DNA of 64,000 bases from Chamaelirium japonicum (taxonomy: Eukaryota > Streptophyta > Magnoliopsida > Liliales > Melanthiaceae): the NCBI GenBank assembly GCA_947650365.1, contig OX393553.1, positions 42,827,949 through 42,891,948 of the forward strand, written 5' to 3'. Shown here piece after piece: positions 35,901-47,900 of this stretch. A model generated the notes under the pieces. The model saw only the letters and a program-made list of their open reading frames with translations. It ran no database searches and was not told the origin of the DNA. Every line of letters begins with the position of its first letter. Positions within the stretch are counted from its first letter, which is position 1. Made by a program: the position numbers and the translations under genes.

Positions 35901-38900
35901 TACTTTTCCATTCCTTAGTTAAACTTTCCCGGTTACCAAACGCACACAATAAGGCTCACGTGAGGGAATCCCGTTACTTTCCCCCTCCTTAGTGAAACTT
36001 TCTGTCAACCAAACGAGGCCTTAGGGTGTGTTTGGTTACCGGTAAAACTTAGAAAAAGGAAAAGAAAATACTAGTCTTTCTGCAAAATTATGTGTTTGGT
36101 TGACGGAAAAGTGTGGTTCCCACAGGAAAATAATTTTCCCGTGGAAATTAGTTTTCTGTCAGAAGGCTACAAAAGTTTTCCTGCCAAAATTACAGAAAAA
36201 CATGGGAAAGGAAAAGAAAAGTTATTTTTCAGATCTTTTTTGGACAACCAAACGGTAGCAAGAAAAGTCACTTTTATTTTCCTTTCCTTTGACTTTTATT
36301 TTCATTTTTTTTTTTTTTTTCATTTCCGATAAATTCTTTTCTTGCTAAAGCTTTCCTAGCAGCCAAGCACACCCTTAGTGAAACTTTCTGTCTACCCAAT
36401 GAGGCCTAAGATACTTTGATTTGTTTGAAAGCGGCAATTCTTGTTTGAAAGTTCGAAATATGTACCTGTCACTATAAAGTTAATAGAAGAAGTGTTTTCT
36501 ACCACATTTTGGTGTGCCTTTAATGTCTTATTCTGTAGTGCCCTGAATTTGTTCGTGATGGTGCATGCTTGTACTGTGTGCGACATGGTATGACACGGCA
36601 CGAAGCCCCTAGCTGGTATGGGCATGATGCAAAATGCTTTATCACTTTCCAGTAACAACTCTTCTTTCCATGAAGTCTTTAATTAGTGCTCATTTGGTAC
36701 CGTATCATTCTTCATACAAGGGAGCTTGAAGCTTGCATGTTACGTAGAAGTAGAAGTGTAGAACCTTATGTGGAATATGTTGCATCCATTATGTCAGCCT
36801 GAAATTTTTTATTTTTCTCATAATGATATTCTATTTTCTAAAGTTCATATTCGTCTACTGAAAACTGCTTTCCTTATTGTGTAGACAGAAAAGGTTGATT
36901 TGGAGAATACCCTTGTCGATGAAAGCCAAAGACAATCGAAAGAGTATGGATCTGCTTCTAGATCAAGGAATGAGAAATATAGTGGTATGGTATATGGTAG
37001 AATGGTTTTATCATATCTCACTGCCTATTTTCTTACCAGAAAGTAGCCTTATCAATGCTGCCATCAGATGATCAATATTGATTTTTTGACGTCTCATTTT
37101 TTGACCTTACTTTTTCAGCTACTATTTTTGTCACTACAATAAAACATCAGGTTTGGTGACCTTTCTTATATGTATGAAGAGGCCTGCTTAAAACTTTTAA
37201 TTTTCAACTCTAAAGTGAATAGAAAATGCTATTTTTTGTAAAATTCATTGGGAATAAAGATCTGTGCACATACTTAATCTGAATTGATGACAACATACAT
37301 AGCAATTGCTTTCCACAAAGTTAACATTTTCTATATGAAATTTTATTCTGTTTGTCATGGTACATGAAATATGAATGATTGTTAAGGGTTAAATCTGATC
37401 ACTTGATGTATTTTGTGAGTACAAAAATTTAATGTGTATAACTATGTCACAACTTATTAACTAGTCTTAAATTCATTTCGTTCCTTTGAAGCATCTTTTC
37501 GGCGTTGTTTGGATGCTTTGGTATGCTAAAGATGGATAGAAAACTGGACTATCTCAATCAAGGATCAAAATACCGGTCGGTCCGAACCGTACCGGCTGGT
37601 ATGAACCGGGAACCGGACCGAACCGCACTGGTATCCAGTCGATACCGGTTGCGAGGCTTAAATCGCCTAAATACCGGCCGGTACCGGTTCGAACCGGTTT
37701 GAACCGGCCGGTTTGAACCGGTACTGGGTATGAAATATGGTTTTGGGTGGTTTTTCATTCCGATTTTATTTTTTTTGGGTATCTTTCTTCATTCCCACAT
37801 GAGGTGAACCTCCATACTAGCTGGATTTGCAAGATTTGAAGCCAAAAACTCGGATTTGCAAGATCAAAATCACATTTGAAGGTATGTTTTCATAATTTTT
37901 TTTATTTTTCTTTTGTTTTGTTGCATTTTTTTTGAAAAAAATCAAATAATTGTGGTAAAAATATTGAAATGGGCTAGATCTATGCCATCAAAGCTTAGAT
38001 CTATAGATCTATAAGTATCATCTCCAAATTTGCATGATCAGTTCATGCAAATTTGGGGGTTTTTCAAATTTCTTTTCTTTTTTTGTATTTTTTTTAAAAA
38101 TAAACCAAATAATTATGGTGAAAATGTTGATATGGGTCAGATCTATGCCATCAAAGGTTAGATCTATAGATATATAAGCATCATCTCCAAATTTGCATGA
38201 TCGGTTCATGCAAATTTGGGGTTTTTTCATTTTTATTTTTATTTTTTTGCATTTTTTTAAAAAATAAACCAAATAATTGTGGTGAAAATTTTGATATGGG
38301 TTGGATCTATGCCATCAAAGCTTAGATCTATAGATCTATAAGCATCATCTCCAAATTTGCATGATCGGTTCATGCAAATTTGGGTTTTTTTTTATTTTTA
38401 TTTTCATTTTTATCATATTATGTGAAATTGTAAAATATGACTCATGTACTCGTATTAGTTGTGTAATTCATGTTTGTGCAATGGTCATGAATTGTGTTTT
38501 GTAATCCCTAAGCATAATACTAGGCTAATCTAACACATGCAATTTAATAACTATATCAAATTCCACAATTTAGAATCATACAGTGAAAATAATGACTTTA
38601 TAACTTAAAAAGACCGGTTCATACCTATAACTAGTTTACTAATGAAAAAAAACATCACAAACCAGTATTTTAGATTATTCTGGATTTTTTGGTTATTTTT
38701 TCAAATTTTTTTGAAACCAAAAATCAATTCACACCGATATGGACCGGTTCAGACCGATACCGGTTCGTACCGCCTGGTTCGAACCGTTTTTTCGGCCGGA
38801 CAATAATTTGTCTGCGACCGATATTTTTATCCATGATCTCAATCCTATGCTAAAAATTATTTGGTAGGAGTGTGACTATTTATTGGATCTGAAATCCCAG

Positions 38901-41900
38901 TCTCAGTAATCACTATTCACTGATACAATCTATATAACATGGTACGTCGGTTTTGTGCTAACTAGACAAAACGGAAGCTGACTAGGACAAGCTGACTGGA
39001 CAAAAATGAACTGAATAGATCTAACCATTCGTTTAAAAATCAACGCACGATCTCTATTTTTCCGTCAACCAACTCCCTCCCCTTGGTTTCAAATCCCGAC
39101 CCATTTAAACTACACCAAACCTCTAAAATCTCGGCCCATTTAAACTGCACTAAACATGACCGTTCATCCCGTGATCGTTATTCGCATTAATGCTATAAAC
39201 CCGCTTACTGAAATTTTGGCCGTCCCAAATCAACGGGTCGATCTCGATGAATCCGTTCGGATAAAGACAACTGTGATTGATCAATTATAGGGGGAGAGGG
39301 AGTAGGTCTCACCGAAGGTGCTCGTTTCATGCCAATCGGCACAGGCGAGGAAATGGGTGTCCCTATGAATGGCGGTGTTGTTGTCAAAAGTGTTTTGTTG
39401 CCGAAGGCATTCAGGTGTGTTGCCGCCGAAGGCGGCCGGCCCGCTGCAGTGCCGATAGATGTGTTGCCGCCGAAGACGGCTCGCTGCAGTGCCGACAGGC
39501 ACGGGCATGCACTAGTATTTTACATATCAATGTGGTTCATGATATCCACACTTCATTTAGGATTCAATCGAAGTTATGTCTTGTAATTCTGATATTGTTT
39601 ACACTAGCACCTTCCTATTTTCAACTCTCCTCTCTATCTGTTCCTTCCAGATATTTGTTTTTTGGAAGTTAATTAGGTATGCATCCTAGTGTAGCATTTT
39701 GAAGCGTTAAAACCCCTCATTTTTGTTGGATTTTAAATTTGAAGATGATGAGAGAACCAAGGCAGGCTTTAAGCATTAGAAGGCGTATAGGGAAGCATGG
39801 ATTGTTTGAGTAGTAGTTGTCTGACAAGTGAGTTTTGGTTGCTGTGGGTGGTTCACACACAAATAAATTGGCCTGCATATTATAGATCTACTAACTTTTC
39901 GGTGGATTAAAGAACCTTTGTCGTCTGGAGAAAAGGGGATCAATTTATTCGCTTAGTTTTTCGTTGACCACCCTTTTCATTTGTCAAATTTGTTTGACAA
40001 TTCCACGCCGAGTGTAGTGCACAAACATGCTAGAGAGAATCTACAGACGATTGACCAATCGAGGTTATCTAAAAAAGTTGAGATTGAACTATTTGAGTTG
40101 TCCATTCAGATGAGACTAGGCGACTCTTGGAAGTCGTGGGTAATGACATCCAATGAGTTTTGAATGCCAGATGGTTGTTGTTGTGATATCTTGCGATTGA
40201 CTTGAGCATCTTTGTATCAGGATCGCCTACGTGTTTTCACATTATTGGTCGATCGGCTACAAGGCCTATTCAGCTGCATACTCGGCTTTTCCTGTTGGGA
40301 CTGCTATGTGACTGAACTTCCTTGGCCGCCCAACCCACTGAACATAGTATCCGGTGCCTAGAGAATTTTTCGAGGATTTTTTTGGGGGTTAAACAACTCT
40401 ACAATTAGTAGAGTAGAAGTAGAAAGCAAACATGCCATAAGAGATGCTAACAACTTAAGGAATAACATAGAGTCATAAGATATCCAAATATCCCCGAATG
40501 TTTGTAACCTTAGTACCTTACTAATGAAGCATTACTAGGCTACCAAGAATGCCACTACTAAATGTCAAAAAAAGTTTGTGTCCTTATTCAAGAAACACTA
40601 TTAAGTTACCAAGAATTGCACTCTAATCTTATGAAACATAGGTCTACCATCACTTTTACAACAGTCATTGAGTATTAAATGAACTTTACACTATTGCAAC
40701 CCTCCCAAATTATAAGAAAGAATATTTTTGGATCAATTTGTCATCCAACAACCTAGGATATCTTCCCAATCAAGAAACCAAAGTATTAAATGAGGGCCAG
40801 TGTCGAAGGATATTGCCTTTCCTTAACAAGGTCTTAAGAACATGTCCTCAACCAATTGCGAGGTCGTTTTAGTCATATACACCAACAGAGTTGAAGGAAA
40901 ATGTAGTTGTTATGCATTCGAGGAAAAAATGGATAACATCTTGCCAATGTTTACCATGTCTATTGTCATCATTAAGAACCTTCCCATGAGTCAACAACCA
41001 AGTAGATACAATGGTCTTAATAGGTTTGATTAAACACACTTGAGATCTTGGGCATTGTATTCGTGGGACCATCATTATCATCTAAGTCATCCCATGAAGA
41101 TGAGCGACTACATAGTCACAAAAAGCTCCAATTTATTGAAAACGTCGCGTTTTAAAAGCGAATTTAACACAAGCCGAAAGATTGTTATTTTGTACTGCAA
41201 CTTATTCAAGTCACCTAAATGCTGTTTTTTACAGTAACTTTCTCAATAACTTGCTATTTAATCAACGACTTTGGTGAGAGTGAATCCTTCAGAAAAAGAT
41301 AGCAATATAAGATGATACAAATTTGGGATTTGATGCTCCTGATGAGTTGATGAATTCTAAGTAGGATTAATAATACTTTTATGTTTGGATCAATCATTTT
41401 TGAACAAATAGGATTTTGTAATATTTATTTTGACAATATGCTACATTGATATTTATGTAGTTTTGTTGCTGAATCTTAATTGGGTGTGGATGTTATTTTG
41501 TTGATGGCTTGTTACCTAATATTAGTATATTTATATTTATGAATTATGAATGTCCTAAATATATGGCAAAAACTTGAAAGAAATTTTAAATGTATCAAAT
41601 AAACATACTATTCTTATTTTTAACTCAAGAAGTTTTTGATTTTTTTCGATTTTTACCAAATTCAACTCTATCCGATTAAATCCCGAACCCGATATTTTGT
41701 ATGGATGCATCTCGACTTTCAGATTGAATGTAAAAAGGGTATGAGTGAGATGCACCTATTGTGGTCGTATGTAAAGTACATATCGGATACATCTCGATCG
41801 TTTTCTATTGTTTACGGATGTATCTCGATCGTTGGATTGAATGTAAAAAGGTATGGGTAAGATGCATCTGTCGTGGCTGTGTGTAAGTGTAGGGGTAGTT

Positions 41901-44900
41901 TTTTAGGAAGACTGCGTCCATAACCAGAGTTGTCTCCTTCCTTGGAAGTAGCGAGCCAAAACTTCTCTTTCCTGTCTTAGGTTGGTGAGTCCAGAGTCGG
42001 GCGATGTATCAAGGGCTTTGACTCCTTGGAGTTTGGGCACTCGACAAACACCTTTTAGCTTTGATTCAAATCACAAGAAGATCTGAGGCTCTAGAGTGGG
42101 TATTCTCAGATTGTTCTTCATGTTCATGAGGAGAGGGAGAACCAGAAAGAGAGTATGAGAATCATTGGAGCATGAGTTTGGTGATTTTTGTCTAGAATGG
42201 CAATATGCTCTTATATCAAAGTGTGCAAAGGATCAACCCTTTTTCGTGTGGCCCCGACTTTGCTTTTATAATGGGAGATGGAAGAGGAAAGCCCTTATTC
42301 ACATGACACATGCCCCCCCCCCCCCCGTGGTACACTCTCATTGCTCACAAGCTTGACCTCTCTCTCTTTGACAGTTGTTGCTTGTGGATTGACGCTAGAT
42401 CTTGGGCCACAGATCTGTCTACATGTTGTCTCGTGAGTCCCTAAGATTGTTTGTTTGCCCCCTTTGGATAAAACTGCCGTGCGTCGTCTCCCACTTGGAC
42501 TGCAAGCTCTGCTGTGGAATCTCCTACATGGAGCTTTCAGGTAGGAAGAGCGTGTGGCACTGTCGGTCATGTCTCAACCTTCAAGCTGAGTCGGCCTGCT
42601 TACGAGTCATAGCTTGTTGGCGAGTCGCGGAACAAGTCTCAGACATCGTCTCCCCTCCTTGTGCATCTTCTTGTTTGTCACTGGGGTAATTCTTGGGTGG
42701 TCAAGTTTGGGTAAAGTGGGGTTGAATCACATCGGCTTGCCTCCCTCGCCCCATCCCTTAGGGTGTCTCCTTTTCTGGAAGCCTGAACTTGATGCCGAGC
42801 AAGGGGGTGGATCTTTTATGCACTCACATTTGCCCCCTCATGGTAGGCTGAGGCGCATAGTGGTTTGGCTGGTCATGATTCGTCGTTCGAGCGAGGCACC
42901 TCTGATTTGAGCCCAGGGGGGTGTCTCCTCTCTTCCATTTGATTGCCTGGTAGAAATAATGGGGATTTGATACTTTGACTGAAAATAAAGAATTATTTTC
43001 CGTTCATGTGTTCCTGTGAGTTTTGGCAAGAAAATTTGTCATTTAAATAGAAAAGTTGGTTCAACTAGAAACTTATTTTCCTGTGGGGACCATACTTTCT
43101 TGTGAACTAAACACCCGAATTTCATTGAAAAACCCCTTTTTCTTTTTCCCTTTCCTATATATTCTCTGTATGCAAACACACCCTAAGTGAATGCATCCAA
43201 TGGGAGACATGTGTCCATAAGTTAGGTAATATGTGCACTAGCCAAGACCTTAAAGAAACTCATCAACTTCTTAAGATGATTCCAATCTTTGTACCCCTTC
43301 TTCTCCTTCCATCAGTTAACACCCTAATTTTCTTGGAACATGTAATATCGGTATTGATTCTTCATATGGTTGTAGCCTTGTAGGTTGAATTAATTTGAGC
43401 ACAAGGGTCCACTACTTTGCAGTAATGGTTTCAAAATCAAACCGGAAGTCGAACCGAAAAGGATCCTAGACCGGTCTAAACTGGTTCAACCACCAGTTCA
43501 GGTGGTTCATCCAGAATCATAAAGACGCATTTAATAATAAAGGCTTAATTTTTTTAATCAATTGAAGATGCTTTATATGACTTACAACTAGTGTTCCAAG
43601 CTTCTTGTATACTAGGTCTTATATGTTCATATAGGAACAATAAGTTTTAAGAAAAATTACCTTGTCATTTTTTAATGGAATTCTGCATAACTGAACTATC
43701 TAGTTTGAGTCTGAATTGAAGATTATTCCAGTCCAATCCAAACCAGTTCAATTAGCTGGTCAATCTGATTTTTGAAACACTACTTTGCAGACCAAGGAAC
43801 ATGGAACAAAAAATCGATATATTTCGCGAAATATCGCGAAATATATCGGAAAAATGAAACCCCGATACGAAATATCACCTGCAATCTCGAGTATAATTGA
43901 AAATGTCAAAATATCGAGCAATTTCGCGAAATATCGCGATATTTCCACGAAATATTTTCATCTCCACGAAATATCGCGATATTTCCACGAAATATTTACA
44001 TCTCCACGAAATATCGCGATATTTTATCGAAATTTCGCGAAAATTTCGCGAAATTTATCCGAAATTCTGTGACTGACTGGTTATAAAAGGGGACTGGGGG
44101 GCCTGGTTCTCAGCAGCTTATTTACATATAATAACATTTAAGTAAATGTCGTTTTACTTAATTTTTATTTTCTCCATTTACTTTAAGTTATTATATGTAA
44201 ATAAGCAAATACCCCCCCATTTGATTTCAATAAAAATATCAAAAAAATCAAAAAACAATGGAATCAAAAAGTAAACTTTCAATTTTAGTAGGAGAAAACA
44301 GTTTTTATGGATTTTTATAAAATCTACATGGTGAGAAAAATGATTAAATCAACTCCTTTTTAGCTCAAAAAATTCCACAAGTTGTAGAAGTACGAGTACA
44401 TCTAGAAAACCATGGTCCGTCTTAGGAAATTCTGAATGTATAAAAACTTTTCTATATAAAAACTCGTTTTTTCAGACTTAGTAAAAAAACAGTGTTTCAC
44501 ATTTCAGCATAATTTTTGCATAATTTCAAATTTGCATAACTTTCTTGTTTTAAGTCCGATTTCAAAATCGTTTGAAACATTATTTTAACAATCAACTAAT
44601 CTTTATTTCAAAAATATTTTTATCCAAAAAAAGGATTAAAAAATATTTGAAAAATATATATCAAAACCGAACTAAATAAGATTGCACAACACTCACAGAT
44701 TTAATACATTGAATACATGTTATGTGAAGCTCTACACCCCTTGATAGGGTACACATATTATGTGAGTGTTCCAAAGTGTGTATCTATACTTGGTTTATGA
44801 CTATCCGGAGTTTCATTAAAAAATTCCATCAAAAAATCACTATTTCCACCATTTCTACAAAATTGCAATATTTCCACACTGTCGAAATATTTCCACGAAA

Positions 44901-47900
44901 TATTTCCATATCCAGAAGGTTGAAATTTCCACCGAAATGGAGATTTCGAACCTTGCCAAGAAAAGATGCTAGAGAAAGAATTGGGCCATTGTTTTAAATA
45001 GCACGGGGCTAGACTGATATATTTCTCGTTTTGTTTGTTTTCTTCTTTTTTGTGGAGGAGAGGAAAGAAGGGGGGGGGGGGGGGGGGGGTTGGGTGGGCT
45101 GTAGTCGTTAGGTTGTAGGTCACTAGGAAGGTTTTTTAAAAATAGATAATCTATATTCATCTATCATCACTTATCCAAGTCTAATCCCATCAAGATGGGG
45201 TACAAAAGCACAACTCTAATTAAGAAGGCTTCACCAAAAAATGAAGAGAATTTGTTGATTGGCTGTCAACTAGATCTCAACCCTCTAAGGTTGGTGCCAA
45301 CAACCTAACCACAATAACTTGGTAAGCAGGGTGCATGTTTAGACACCTAAAAGCTATTTGGCAAGTAGGGAGACCTACTATGTTGGTTATGTTGTTTAAG
45401 CACATGCAGCCAGGAAACAACCTTCCAAGGTTCCCTTATACTAGGAAAGAGTCTAGGCAAAGACGGTAGAACGAAAGAATTGGTATATAAAATTACATTC
45501 AAATACATGAAACAACTTATATGCCGGAGAACTGAAGTGAAACAATATTTCCTTTAATTGACATCTTAATAAATAAAAACAAGGAAAACCTAGTAAAAAA
45601 AAAAAGGAATAATTTGAAAAATTGTGAACCGAGGTAAACAATCACACACCTTTAATCATTATGCAAGTTGGTTGTAAGGCACGATTTGATTGAGAAACAT
45701 TCACACCTACGAAGCATGGACATGAACACCGACACGTGACAAGGCAAATCCTAAAAAATTAGGACACGATGAGGATACGACAATAAATATAAGCAATATA
45801 TTTATATACTTGATTAAGAAAATATTATATATAGTTACTAATGATTATGAATTGATTTTATCTTAAACCAAAATACAAGGGTCCAAAACATATATAAATG
45901 GGCATGCAATTAGTGAGACTGAGGGTTGGAATGGTTCAAAGCCTCTGTATGAAAAGTTTTGTTTCCCGATTCATTGACTTTTCCAAAAGGATTCCACTCC
46001 TTTTAAAAACTAAAGCCTTTTCGAATGAGTTCAATTTTACATATAGAACCTAAAACTTTCCTAAATTGCTAAAGATACCTTGTGTTTTTGAGAAATAATC
46101 ATACTTTCGACCTTGTTTCTGTAAATGTTCACACGTGCCCTTAAAGCGTTTGGGAAATGTCCTCCGACAAAAAAACTTTCCAAAATATATGGGTACGTAC
46201 TAAACTTGCCTGACATGTGTCCAAGACTTGCCCGAAGCTTCGGCGTGTCCGACACGTATCGAACACAGACACGGTCCCTCTAGGGAAAAGTTCCATGCTT
46301 CCTAAAATCACACACATAGGCACAATTCAATGAATAAAAGCAATCATTAAGTTACTTTCTTCTACCTTCTTCCTCATATGCTTCTCTCCTTCTAGTCTCC
46401 TCTCCCCCCTATTCTTCCCTTTATGCCTTCTCTTTTTTCCTTCTTACTGGGAAGATGAGTTAGGAAGAGGGGAAATAGGAAGGGAGAGGCGGAGAGAGAA
46501 GAGGGGGAAGAAGAGGATGAAGAAGGATTGGAAGAAGAGAAGGGTATGAGAAGAAGAAGAATGTTTCTTCCAATCTTCAGACTTTTCGATCTATGTTTCT
46601 GAGAACGAATGGCATTGATACGTTGATAGTTTGGAGAAACGTGAATGCTAACATGCCTTATTGAGCATGCTCCTAACAACACTTATGAAAAAAGAGGATG
46701 AAGAATGTTTGGAAGAAGAGAAGAGAAGGGTATAAGAAGAATAATTTTTCTTCCAATCTCCAGAATTTTCGTTCAATGATCCTGAGAACGAATTAAGGCA
46801 TTGGTACATTGATGGTTTGGAGAAAACGTGAATGCTAACATGCCTTATTGAGCATGTGCCTAACAACACATACACATATATAGTACATGATTTGTGGTCG
46901 CTATAATGATGGGATACCACACAAAATGATAGGTTATAAGAAGAAATTGTGAACATGTAAAGACAATGCATCATTCCAACTCTTGGTCCTTAAGATACAA
47001 TGTCTACATTATTCAAGGCTTGCACACGATTCATAAACAATTACTCATGAAAATATCTTAGAACATTTTCTGTCATGTGCCTATCTCTTGTAAGCTTTGA
47101 TTTTTTCACATTTCAACTTCATATTTTTGGTCCCCCTCTAGTCTTTTTCTTTGAAATCACGCTAGCTGAAATCACTCTAGTCTTTGGCTTTGAAATCACG
47201 CTAGCTGAATCAATCTAGAGTTTAGGGGTGTGTGGCTTCACCCTTTTTGTTGCTTAATATTCTATTGAATTTCGAATCCTCATATATTTGTGGATTCATA
47301 ACCAGAATTGTCCAACACTCTTAATTTCTACAAGCACTTTTTCATTTTGTCCAGAGACAGCATCATTTTCTAACAAGGTTAGTTAAGCTATGTGTGCACT
47401 TACATGTAATCCGTAGCATTAGTAGAAGCTGAATTAGGGTTAGTTACTCAGTTCACATCTTTCTTTCCACAAAATTAATCAAGGCCTGATTTCTGTCCAA
47501 CACTTACTTTGAATCTGGATTATGTACCTTGTACATGTTTTCTAAGTATTCCATGTGTGGCCTTAAAGTCTTGTCTAACATTTGCATTTATCGATATTTC
47601 TTCAGAAGGAAGTGCAAGTGAATCTGATGATGAGAATGAAAGACAAGATGCTGCTGAAGAAGAAACTGATGATGAAGACAACACATTTTTCGATACCCGA
47701 GATTTTCTCTCATCAAGTTCTTTTAAAAGCTCTGGATCTGACTTTCATAAATCTGAAATTGATTCTGAGGATGAAGAGCACTATATTGTTGGTTCAGTTG
47801 ACGGTATTGATGCTTCCATGAATCCTGTGGGATCTAACTACCCATATCTTAGGAGACGTAAGAAATTACCTGATCCAATTGAAAAGGAGAAAGGAGTGAG

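Larger units (their letters stand above)
32113..36884 (+). other. Intron 2 (4.77 kb)
   Basis: GT at 32,113, AG at 36,883-36,884. Contains a possible foldback at 32,554-32,722, a (CT)n array and a nested MITE pair. About 33,000-35,700 holds no recognised gene. A TATA-like CTTATAAAAGG on the minus strand at about 34,885 might mark an LTR remnant. Confidence 0.85.
36985..47605 (+). other. Intron 3 (10.6 kb)
   Basis: GT at 36,985, AG at 47,604-47,605. Holds at least three MULE-like elements, a Tourist remnant, a CGAAATAT-rich repeat, mononucleotide runs (C14 at 42,313-42,326 and G20 at 45,070-45,089) and tandem duplications. About 38,900-42,900 shows no recognised gene or element. Confidence 0.85.

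Noticed and set aside
39272-39672. Cys/Arg-rich frames around 39.3-39.7 kb
   Set aside because: They arise from a repeated GTGTTGCCGCCGAAG motif; no protein family recognised.
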